From contig JBBCKD010000030.1 of the NCBI GenBank assembly GCA_037191015.1, positions 7,973-71,972 of the forward strand: a stretch of DNA of 64,000 nt, given 5' to 3'. Numbering within the stretch: the first letter of the stretch is position 1; every line of letters begins with the position of its first letter. Shown piece after piece: positions 43,402 through 51,087 of this stretch. The notes below the pieces were generated by a model. It did not search any database, had not been told where the DNA came from, and was given only the letters and a program-made list of their open reading frames with translations. The position numbers were made by a program, and so were the translations under genes. The stretch is from Ravibacter sp037191015. GTDB taxonomy: Bacteria > Bacteroidota > Bacteroidia > Cytophagales > Spirosomataceae.

Positions 43402-44162
43402 CTATTATTACCGTTACTTACAACGCCGGCGCTTTCCTGGAAAGGACACTGGAAAGCGTTGTGAAAGGCGTAGCGGAAACAGGAGAACCCGGCCAGGTCG
43501 AATACCTGCTCATGGATGGCGCCTCGACTGATCATACGCTGGAGATAGCCGCCCGTTATGAAGATGTCCTGAAGCTGAAAATCCGCTCGGAGCCGGACAG
43601 GGGCCTTTATGATGCGATGAATAAGGGCCTGCAGCTGGCTACGGGGAAATATGTATGGTTTCTGAACGCCGGGGATGAGGTTTACGATGGCAGCACATTG
43701 GGCAGGCTTTTTGCCGCATTGCATTCCGGCGCAGATATTTACTATAGCGATGCGTTGTTTGTGTCCGTCGGCGGGGAAGCGATGGGCTTGCGGAGCGAAG
43801 TGACGCCTCACAGCCTTCCCGAAACGATCTCGTGGAAGGACATGGCCCTTGGTATGAAAATCTGCCACCAGGCATTTATTGTCAAAAGAGAACTGGCTCC
43901 TTTTTTTGAAGCAGATAACCTGAGCGCCGACCTGGATTGGGAAATTGCAGCGATGAAAAAGGCGGCTGCCATCGAATATCTCCGCTTTGTGCTTTGCAGG
44001 TACCTTATGGGCGGCCTCTCGGCCCGGAAGCGCGGCAGGTCGCTGTCAGACCGGTGGCGCGTTCTGAAACGGCATTTCGGCTGGGGAGCTGCCGTTCTGA
44101 ACCACATTAAAATAACGGCGAGGGGATTGTCTTTTTATATGAAAAGGGGAAAATACTGGTAG
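43383..44162 (+). CDS. Glycosyltransferase family 2
   Basis: A 259-aa GT-A enzyme: LTIITVTYNAGAFLERTLES, EYLLMDGASTDHTLEIAARY (DGxS motif), DRGLYDAMNKGLQLATGKYV and FLNAGDEVYDGSTL, a WcaA-like pattern. The C-terminal part includes GMKICHQAFIVKRELAPFFE and a basic tail. It probably adds a sugar to an exopolysaccharide or lipid-linked glycan together with the overlapping GT4. A hairpin covers its last codons and stop. Confidence 0.9.
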   Translation: MQRPSLTIITVTYNAGAFLERTLESVVKGVAETGEPGQVEYLLMDGASTDHTLEIAARYEDVLKLKIRSEPDRGLYDAMNKGLQLATGKYVWFLNAGDEVYDGSTLGRLFAALHSGADIYYSDALFVSVGGEAMGLRSEVTPHSLPETISWKDMALGMKICHQAFIVKRELAPFFEADNLSADLDWEIAAMKKAAAIEYLRFVLCRYLMGGLSARKRGRSLSDRWRVLKRHFGWGAAVLNHIKITARGLSFYMKRGKYW

Positions 44163-44171
44163 CTTTTCCCC
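44146..44171. terminator. Hairpin over the stop codon of the GT2 gene, between convergent genes
   Basis: Perfect 8-bp arms GGGGAAAA (44146-44153) and TTTTCCCC (44164-44171) with a 10-base loop that contains the TAG stop. The methyltransferase gene ends convergently at 44184. There is no long T-run after it. Confidence 0.4.
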
Positions 44172-44183
44172 GATGGGCACCCT

Positions 44184-44936
44184 TTACTCCGGCTTAACGG
44201 CCTTAACCACGATATAGGGAGAAAAAGCCCTGGTGTTGAAAGGAAATATCTTAAAGAAAACTTTGATCGGGAACCAGGTAAGCTTCATGAAAGCCCTGAC
44301 CCACAGGGGCTGGGTCTCCGGGTTTTCGAGCCACAGCATAAAATACCCGGAATATCGCGCTTCTACGTTTTCAAGCCCTGTGTTTTCGCAAACCGCCCTG
44401 AGATACGCGGGATCCATACAGCCGATATTGTGTTTTTCGTAGTTGGCGGGATCGAAGGTTTTCTGAAACCATCCGTTAAGCCCCCGGAAATTGGGAAGCG
44501 AAATAAAAAGCGCCCCGCCGGGCTTTACAAACTGCGAATGTCTTCTGACGATATCTTCGGTATCGTAAAAATGTTCAATCAGTCCGTTTGACATCACCAG
44601 GTCATATCCTGGATTCGACTGCAGCTTAAAAATATCAGCTTCCACAACACCGGTAGCTTCTTCCGGGACATGATTGGCTTTCTCAAGCTCTCGCAGGATC
44701 GGCCGGTGAACGACGAAGTCGAGAAGGGTGGCCGCTACGCCGAGCCGGTGGGCCCATACCGAATAATAGCCCGGGAATCCCCCGATTTCCAAGAGCGTCC
44801 GTACACCACGGCTCCTGATCAGCGCATCCAGCTCCGAAAGAAAGGGGTAGCCTGAAGGGATCTCAAACACCAGGTTTTTCTTGCTTTCCCAGTACTTCAG
44901 CCAAAACGCTCTGTCAGTCAGTTCATTGCTGCTCAT
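44184..44936 (-). CDS. SAM-dependent methyltransferase
   Basis: A 250-aa class I methyltransferase. The SAM-binding motif I is TLLEIGGFPGYYSVWAHRLG (about residues 43-62). Then come LVMSNGLIEHFYDTEDIVRR, KPGGALFISLPNFRGLNGWF and a C-terminal amphipathic and hydrophobic region (ESPETQPLWV-type NPETQPLWVRAFMKLTWFPI) that may touch the membrane. It probably modifies a sugar or lipid intermediate, in view of the two glycosyltransferases convergent to it. It could equally act on another small molecule. Confidence 0.85.
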   Translation of the reverse strand: MSSNELTDRAFWLKYWESKKNLVFEIPSGYPFLSELDALIRSRGVRTLLEIGGFPGYYSVWAHRLGVAATLLDFVVHRPILRELEKANHVPEEATGVVEADIFKLQSNPGYDLVMSNGLIEHFYDTEDIVRRHSQFVKPGGALFISLPNFRGLNGWFQKTFDPANYEKHNIGCMDPAYLRAVCENTGLENVEARYSGYFMLWLENPETQPLWVRAFMKLTWFPIKVFFKIFPFNTRAFSPYIVVKAVKPE

Positions 44937-45276
44937 TCGGTTAATTGATGAGACGATTAGATGATTAGATAATTAGATGATTAGAGAATGTGACAATGTG
45001 TCCCGATAGCTATCGAGAGAGGCAATGTGATGATGACATAACTCTTTTCGGAGGATCCTCCCCCTCCCGGGAAGGAGAGGCCGGAGGTGGTCCGTGGGAC
45101 AGTACCCGAGGTTTTATTCTGCATTTTCTGTTTTCTCTAAAACTTTTGCCTAAATTTCAATCTTGAACAGTTATCTTAAACGCAACAAACAAATATTTAC
45201 CGACGTATTGTTGGATGTGAGCGTTTCAAGAATGACCTCTCGGGACCTAAACCCATAAAATGGCTGTTGCAAAGGA
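44937..45276. other. 340-base gene-free stretch with short repeats and palindromes
   Basis: No credible coding sequence is seen. It holds four tandem 8-bp units of TGATTAGA type (44954-44985), two CAATGTG copies (44994-45000 and 45023-45029), the 12-bp palindrome CGATAGCTATCG (45004-45015) and the 10-bp palindrome GAGGATCCTC (45051-45060). The C-rich CCTCCCCCTCCCGGGA stretch follows. The right third probably contains the promoter of the susC at 45277, but no consensus -7/-33 pair was found. Confidence 0.6.
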
Positions 45277-48200
45277 ATGAATAAAAATATTACTTTTTTA
45301 TCAGGAACCCTGATCCTGGTCTTTTTTTGTTCTTTGGAGCTGATGGCTCAGCTCAGGCCTGTCAGGGGTAAAGTCACGCTGGCAACAGACGGGAGTCCGA
45401 TCCCGGGCGTTTCGATACTGCTCAAAAACGCCGGAACCGGTACCACAACCGACCTGGAAGGTAATTATAGCCTGGAAGTCCCTCCGGGGACAAACGTGAT
45501 CGTATATTCTTTTATAGGTCTTGAAACCCAGGAGATCAACGTCGGGCAGGGGAGGTCGACCGTCAATGTGATCATGGAGGAAAGCCAGACAGAGCTTTCC
45601 CAGGTGGTGGTGACGGGCTATCACGAGCTTCAGCGCAGGGACATCATAGGCTCGATATCTTCGATAAAAAGCGACAAATTCAAGGATATGCCCGTTACGG
45701 GCTTTGACCAGGCTCTGCAGGGACAGGCTGCGGGCGTGCAGGTCTCCCAGTCATCGGGTACGCCGGGCGGCGGAATAGCCATCAGGATACGGGGAAATAC
45801 TTCTATTTCAGCATCGAACCGGCCTCTCTTTATCGTAGACGGTACGCCGGTTTTTGACGGGAGCATTACCGGCAGGGACTTCGGGGGCCAGAACGATAAC
45901 TCGCTGGCGGTGGTCAACCCTAATGACATAGCCAATATAGAAGTATTGAAAGATGCTTCCGCCAAAGCCATTTATGGTTCGCGCGGGGCAAACGGCGTGG
46001 TGATTATTACCACCAAGCGTGGAAAGAACAATAAAACCACTGTTACTGCCGACGTACAGAGGGGGATCATCGAGCTGATCGGGCGGCCCAAACTGATGAA
46101 CTCTTCCCAACTGGTAGAGCTGCAAAGGGATGCAGTACTGGCTGCGGGTAGGAACCCGGATGAAATGGGCCTGATCCAGGGAGTGACCGACCTGGTAGAT
46201 ACCGACTGGATTTCGGAGGTGCTGCGGCGGGGAGTACTGCAGCAGTACCAGGTTACGGCTTCCGGGGGTACCGAAAAGACGAGATTCTATTTCAGCGGCA
46301 ACGTGCGGGATGAAGAAGGGGTTCAGCTCAATAACCGCTTTACAAGATACACCGGCGCGCTTAACCTGGACCATTCGGTTAACCACCGCCTGAAATTCGG
46401 CGCCAATATCAACGTATCGATGACCCAGAATGACCGGGTAAAAGGTGATAATTTTCTCGACGGGGTTTATTCGGGTGCAATAAAGAGCTTGCCGTATTAT
46501 AGCCCTTATGACGAATTCGGGCGCTTATATGTGCCCAACGACCCCAACTATGCCGGGTTTCCGAACTTTAACCCCGTGGCCCAGGCGCTCCTGCCTCGCT
46601 TCAGGACCTACGGGCTGAAGATCCTGGCGGGGGCCAACATGGATGTTTCGATCGCCCGCGACCTGAACTTCAGGTCGAAGGTGAGCATGGACTACAACAA
46701 TGCCGAGGAAGACCAGTATGAGCCCGCTACCACGGCGATAGGAGGCTACCTGGAGGGGGTTGGGGGAAAGGGCTACGGAGTGTACAGCTCGTTTACCCTT
46801 TATACGCTTACCAACTCCAATGTGCTTACTTATTATAAGCATATCGACGAAAGACACAGGTTCAATATGCTCCTGGGAAATGAAATTATCCATACGCAGT
46901 CGCGCGAATCTTCTGTTGTGGGACGGATGTTTCCCAGCACTCAATTTACCTATCTCAATTCGGCAGGAATAATCGACCAGGGCGGTTCCTTCTACGCCCA
47001 ATCGGGCCTGGTTTCATTTTTCGGGGAGTTGAAATATGATTTTAAGGACAAGTATCTGCTGGGCGGGACGATTCGGACCGATGGGTCATCCAGGTTCGGA
47101 AAAAACAGGAGATTCGGTTACTTCCCTTCTTTCTCAGCCGGCTGGCGCATATCGGAGGAAGCTTTCCTGGCAGGCGCACGCTTTATAGATGACCTCAAGC
47201 TCAGGGCCAGCTATGGGTTTACCGGCAACGAGCGGATAGGGAACTTCCAATACCTGGGGACATGGTCCGCCGCCGTTTATAATGGTAATACGGGTGTCGG
47301 GCCGAACCGTCTGCCCAACAGCAACCTCCAGTGGGAAAGGACAAATGAAGCTAATATCGGGATAGACGCTGCTTTGTTTGATAACCGTCTCCGGATCACC
47401 GCCGACGTTTACCGCAATCTTACCGATAAGCTTCTTTTTGCAGAACCCATCCCGCTTACGACAGGTTATGGCAGTATCCAGGGGAATATAGGCAGCGTAA
47501 GCAACAAGGGCGTCGAACTTTCCATTTCCAGCGATAATCTTAACGGCGACCTGAAATGGTCCACAGATTTCAATATTACCAGGAACATAAATAAGGTAGA
47601 GGCGCTCGCAAACAGCGATACCTTGTACCGGGGATATACCGGCTCCGGGGTAGGAGGTACTAACGCGGTGCTGGAAGGCCAGCCGCTCGGCACATTCTGG
47701 GGGTTGAACTTCCTGGGGGTAGACCCCGCGACGGGAGATGCGCTTTATGAGGATATCAACGGCGATGGTAAAATTTCGCCCCAGGACGGGCAGGTGATCG
47801 GTAACGCGCAGCCTGAATTTTACGGAGGGCTGAACAACCGGTTTACATACAAAGGGTTTGACCTGAGCGTATTTTTCCATTTCATGTATGGCAATAAGGT
47901 GCTCAATTTTACCAACACAGCGCTCGTGAATACCGGGGAAGATGTAGTGAATAACCAGAGCATCGCCGCGCTCCGGCGCTGGAAGAAGGAAGGTGATATC
48001 ACGGATGTGCCGCGCTATGAGATGGGCAATACCTATAACAACTACCACAGCAGCCGCTTCCTGGAAGACGGCTCTTTCCTGAGGTTGAAAAATGTGGCGC
48101 TTGGCTACAACCTGCCTGCGCATTGGGTAAGTAAAATCAAGCTCCAGAGCGCCCGGGTGTTTGTTTCGGGGACTAATCTCTGGACATTGACGTCGTATTC

Positions 48201-48315
48201 GGGCGTGGACCCGGAAGTCTCCACTCTCGATGGAAGCACAACAGCTCAGGGAATCGACTTTTTTACGCTACCCCAGGTAAAGACAATCCAGGGAGGGTTT
48301 ACTTTGACGTTCTGA
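45277..48315 (+). CDS. SusC/RagA-type TonB-dependent transporter (RagA-like)
   Basis: A 1012-aa outer-membrane importer without an STN domain. Signal peptide 1-25, then the carboxypeptidase-like domain (VRGKVTLATDGSPIPGVSIL). The plug shows VVVTGYHELQRRDIIGSISS, IRIRGNTSISASNRPLFIVD and EVLKDASAKAIYGSRGANGV. The barrel includes typical LGGTIRTDGSSRFGKNRRFG and ends KTIQGGFTLTF. It is only distantly like the two paralogues at 18985/24598. Together with susD, two lipoproteins and an M43 protease it forms a five-gene operon. RagAB of Porphyromonas imports oligopeptides, so a peptide substrate is inferred. Confidence 0.95.
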   Translation: MNKNITFLSGTLILVFFCSLELMAQLRPVRGKVTLATDGSPIPGVSILLKNAGTGTTTDLEGNYSLEVPPGTNVIVYSFIGLETQEINVGQGRSTVNVIMEESQTELSQVVVTGYHELQRRDIIGSISSIKSDKFKDMPVTGFDQALQGQAAGVQVSQSSGTPGGGIAIRIRGNTSISASNRPLFIVDGTPVFDGSITGRDFGGQNDNSLAVVNPNDIANIEVLKDASAKAIYGSRGANGVVIITTKRGKNNKTTVTADVQRGIIELIGRPKLMNSSQLVELQRDAVLAAGRNPDEMGLIQGVTDLVDTDWISEVLRRGVLQQYQVTASGGTEKTRFYFSGNVRDEEGVQLNNRFTRYTGALNLDHSVNHRLKFGANINVSMTQNDRVKGDNFLDGVYSGAIKSLPYYSPYDEFGRLYVPNDPNYAGFPNFNPVAQALLPRFRTYGLKILAGANMDVSIARDLNFRSKVSMDYNNAEEDQYEPATTAIGGYLEGVGGKGYGVYSSFTLYTLTNSNVLTYYKHIDERHRFNMLLGNEIIHTQSRESSVVGRMFPSTQFTYLNSAGIIDQGGSFYAQSGLVSFFGELKYDFKDKYLLGGTIRTDGSSRFGKNRRFGYFPSFSAGWRISEEAFLAGARFIDDLKLRASYGFTGNERIGNFQYLGTWSAAVYNGNTGVGPNRLPNSNLQWERTNEANIGIDAALFDNRLRITADVYRNLTDKLLFAEPIPLTTGYGSIQGNIGSVSNKGVELSISSDNLNGDLKWSTDFNITRNINKVEALANSDTLYRGYTGSGVGGTNAVLEGQPLGTFWGLNFLGVDPATGDALYEDINGDGKISPQDGQVIGNAQPEFYGGLNNRFTYKGFDLSVFFHFMYGNKVLNFTNTALVNTGEDVVNNQSIAALRRWKKEGDITDVPRYEMGNTYNNYHSSRFLEDGSFLRLKNVALGYNLPAHWVSKIKLQSARVFVSGTNLWTLTSYSGVDPEVSTLDGSTTAQGIDFFTLPQVKTIQGGFTLTF

Positions 48316-48335
48316 AGGCTATGTCAGGAACAAGA

Positions 48336-49715
48336 ATGAAAAATATCGTGAAAGGAAGTTTGCTGGCTATTCTGCTGCTGGCGTTTGGCGGGTGCCGGGA
48401 AATACTCGAACCCCCGCCGGTGGACCTGCTGGTCGATGACCTCGTATTGCAGGGGCCGGACGACATGGAACCGGTGAGAATAGGACTTTACAATGCGCTG
48501 AGAGGATTTGGCTCGACTACTATCTTCGCAGCCGATTTTACACCCGATTATATCCAGAATAACGGCACTTTTACGGACTTCAATGAGCTGGGGAACAAGA
48601 GCATTACCCCCGCCAACACGTTGGCCAGAACGCTCTGGGGGAATATTTATACCACTATTTACATTGCTAACTTTATAGAGGAGAATATTGACGGAGTGGC
48701 GAGGGTTTCCCAGGCGGAAAAAGACCTGCTTCTCGCCGAAGCAAAGTTCTGCCGGGCGTACGCCTACTTTATAGCCGCCCATACTTTCGGCGACGTCCCG
48801 AAGGTCGTCAATACCGATGTACAGACCAACCGTAGTATTGCAAGGACTCCGAAGAGTGAGATCCTGGCCTGGGTAAAGGAGGATTATGAAGCGGCCCTGG
48901 CCGTACTCCCCGAGCGGTGGGATCCGGATAATGCAACCCTCAACAAGCAATTTGCCACAAAAAATGCCGTGCGCGCGGCCCTTGCGAGATATTACCTCTA
49001 TGAAGGAAACTGGCAGAGTGCAGAGGAAATGGCAAATACGGTAATCAATAACAGGCTTCAGGCGCTCGACTCCAGCTATGTTACCGTGATCAGCACCGAG
49101 TTCGATTCAGAGTCTATCTTCGAGCTTGCCTATGCCAATTCCTCGAGCGATGATCCCGGGACTTCCACGACGGGTCTGAATAATATCCTGGTGGGAAGGA
49201 GGGAGGTGATCCCTTCCAACAGCTATGTCCAGGAGATCGTGAACGTCAATGCCGGGACCCGCAGGGCTACGATTACCTTCAATACAAGCAACCAGCAGGG
49301 GAGAGATAACGGGTGGACGGTCACGAAATACGGAACGCCCGATCAGGGGAACAACAATATAACTGTTTTTCGTCTTGCCGAAATGTACCTGATAAGGGCT
49401 GAGGCCAGGGCGCAGCAGAACAGGATTACGGGTACATCCGGTGCGCTGGCAGACGTCAATACGCTGCGGCGCAGGGCAAAAGCGCCGCTTGCCGCCTTCA
49501 CCACCCAGGCTGCGGCCCTGAGCGCGATCGAAACCGAGCGGCTTTACGAATTATCTTTTGAAGGACACAGATGGTTTGATTTGAAACGTACGGGCAGGAT
49601 AAACGCGGTTATGACTGTTTTTTCGCCGAGGTGGAATGAAAAGTACAATCTCTGGCCGATTCCGCAAACGGAGATCCAGACAAACCGGCTGCTGGTACAG
49701 AATACGGGCTACTAA
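48336..49715 (+). CDS. SusD/RagB-family surface lipoprotein (third pair)
   Basis: A 459-aa lipoprotein that caps the SusC encoded just upstream. The signal ends in LLLAFGGC (Cys as lipid site), followed by REILEPPPV. The SusD fold is marked by LLLAEAKFCRAYAYFIAAHT, the TPR helices near AVRAALARYYLYEGNWQSAE, FRLAEMYLIRAEARAQQNRI and RLYELSFEGHRWFDLKRTGR, and by WPIPQTEIQTN near the C-terminus. ATG 48336 was taken as start because it gives a normal lipoprotein signal (MKNIVKGSLL); 48321 is also open. At 459 aa it is shorter than the two SusD copies above and closer to RagB-like binders. Confidence 0.93.
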   Translation: MKNIVKGSLLAILLLAFGGCREILEPPPVDLLVDDLVLQGPDDMEPVRIGLYNALRGFGSTTIFAADFTPDYIQNNGTFTDFNELGNKSITPANTLARTLWGNIYTTIYIANFIEENIDGVARVSQAEKDLLLAEAKFCRAYAYFIAAHTFGDVPKVVNTDVQTNRSIARTPKSEILAWVKEDYEAALAVLPERWDPDNATLNKQFATKNAVRAALARYYLYEGNWQSAEEMANTVINNRLQALDSSYVTVISTEFDSESIFELAYANSSSDDPGTSTTGLNNILVGRREVIPSNSYVQEIVNVNAGTRRATITFNTSNQQGRDNGWTVTKYGTPDQGNNNITVFRLAEMYLIRAEARAQQNRITGTSGALADVNTLRRRAKAPLAAFTTQAAALSAIETERLYELSFEGHRWFDLKRTGRINAVMTVFSPRWNEKYNLWPIPQTEIQTNRLLVQNTGY

Positions 49716-49739
49716 GAAATCAGTGAATTGCCAAAACTT

Positions 49740-50552
49740 ATGAACAGAAACAGCATACCGGCCGTGATACTGCTCCTGGTGATATTCATGGCGACCCTGT
49801 CGTGCCATGAGCAGGAAATAGTGTACAACGGTCCCGACTACGTGAGGTTCACCGATACGAGCCTGGTGTATAAGGAGAGCCTGGGGGAGGTTGTTCGCGT
49901 GAGGGTTCATCTCGTCGGCAAGCCGTCCGATACACCGGTTACTGTCTCCTATTCTGTCGGCGGTACTGCCGTTGAGGGAAGGGACTATTCCATTACCGGG
50001 CAAAAAGGAGTCGTGACGATACCGGCCGGCAGCCTTTTCGGAGAGATCGGGCTCAACCTTATCAATAATGCGAATAATATTCTTCGCTCTTCCGAACTTT
50101 TGTTTACGATCAACGCTGCCTCTCAGGGAGAAAAGTCGGTCCAGGTAGGAACAGGTAAAAATTTTTCGATGGGAAATTCGCTGCGGGTTACCATCGAAGA
50201 CGATTGCCTGTTCGGGGGATACTACAACGGGAAGAGGGCAGGCTATGACAGGGAGGTGAAAGATATAGCCATTACAAGCACCAATTGCACCGAATACCTC
50301 CTTGCCAACTGGAATATCGGCGTGCTGAGCTTTAACGCCGATAAGATCACGCTGCGTTTTGTCGATAACGGCGATAATTCCATCACGATCCCCAACCAGT
50401 ATAACGTACTCCTGGGCGATACGCTTCTCGGCAACGGAGCATGGGATCCGAGAACCCGGCAGATCATCCTGAATGTAACCGTCAAAACGGAAGGCCAGTC
50501 GGGAGCCGATACATTGATAAATATACCTCAGTTGACCTATGTGCCGCGTTAA
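49740..50552 (+). CDS. Lipoprotein with Calx-beta/DUF4843-like domain
   Basis: A 270-aa lipoprotein (signal ending MATLSC, about residue 18). Residues about 30-145 resemble Calx-beta or DUF4843-type beta-sandwich domains (YVRFTDTSLVYKESLGEVVR, VSYSVGGTAVEGRDYSITGQ, VTIPAGSLFGEIGLNLINN). The C-terminal half is a second beta domain with a CTEYLLANWN motif. Such lipoproteins often sit between susD and a hydrolase and are taken to be accessory surface binders. It starts 24 bases after susD and overlaps the next gene by 14 bases. The TTG at 49728 is in frame but less likely as start. Confidence 0.78.
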   Translation: MNRNSIPAVILLLVIFMATLSCHEQEIVYNGPDYVRFTDTSLVYKESLGEVVRVRVHLVGKPSDTPVTVSYSVGGTAVEGRDYSITGQKGVVTIPAGSLFGEIGLNLINNANNILRSSELLFTINAASQGEKSVQVGTGKNFSMGNSLRVTIEDDCLFGGYYNGKRAGYDREVKDIAITSTNCTEYLLANWNIGVLSFNADKITLRFVDNGDNSITIPNQYNVLLGDTLLGNGAWDPRTRQIILNVTVKTEGQSGADTLINIPQLTYVPR

Positions 50553-51069
50553 ATATTTTTGCAGGAAGAGCATAGCCGGTTTGCTGGCAGCCGTATTTCT
50601 CCTGTCGGGCTGTGCAGAGAAATGGGAGCCCAAACCCCTGACAATGACTCAGCTGATAGCCGGTAAGGAGAAAAAGATCTGGAAGTTCCACGCCATCGAA
50701 ATCATAGATGAGGGTGAAGTGGAAGGACCTATTTCCTCCAATGAAATCTTTCTTCCCTGCTCAAGAGATAACGAATACATTTTTTATAACAACCAGGATA
50801 AGACATTCGAATACACAAGCGGCGCCATCAAATGCAGTACGTCTGAGCCTGACGTACTTATAGATGATGCCTGGAGCTATACAACGGTCGACGCAACATT
50901 GGAATTCGCCCTGCCGCTGGCCTTATTCGGCGGGATATATATCCTGCCGTTTACCGTGAAAAAGCTTACCGATACGGAAATGGTGCTGGAGGTGTATTTT
51001 ACCAAAATATATGTGGATGAGACGGATGCAAGCTACCGGGTTACGCTGAGATCCGAAGCAGGCCAGTAA
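50539..51069 (+). CDS. Small lipoprotein, lipocalin-like beta-sheet protein
   Basis: A 176-aa lipoprotein. Signal with LLAAVFLLSGC (lipid Cys about 25), then a short acidic-basic linker and predicted strands in the order KKIWKFHAIEIIDEGEVEGP, DKTFEYTSGAIKCSTSEPDV, ILPFTVKKLTDTEMVLEVYF. The opening LIAGKEKKIWKF is like the lipocalin-like or DUF-type proteins that occur in SusCD operons. Start and stop fit tightly: 14 bases overlap with the previous gene and 18 bases before the protease. I see no catalytic motif. Confidence 0.75.
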   Translation: MCRVKYFCRKSIAGLLAAVFLLSGCAEKWEPKPLTMTQLIAGKEKKIWKFHAIEIIDEGEVEGPISSNEIFLPCSRDNEYIFYNNQDKTFEYTSGAIKCSTSEPDVLIDDAWSYTTVDATLEFALPLALFGGIYILPFTVKKLTDTEMVLEVYFTKIYVDETDASYRVTLRSEAGQ

Positions 51070-51087
51070 ACAGCAATTTTTATACGC

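Noticed and set aside
44954..44985. Tandem 8-bp repeats considered as a CRISPR array
   Set aside because: Units are 8 bases with no spacers and no cas genes; a simple tandem repeat.
49551..50633. 360-codon minus-strand frame across two lipoprotein genes
   Set aside because: Crosses the ends of two real genes on the other strand and shows no signal peptide or family.
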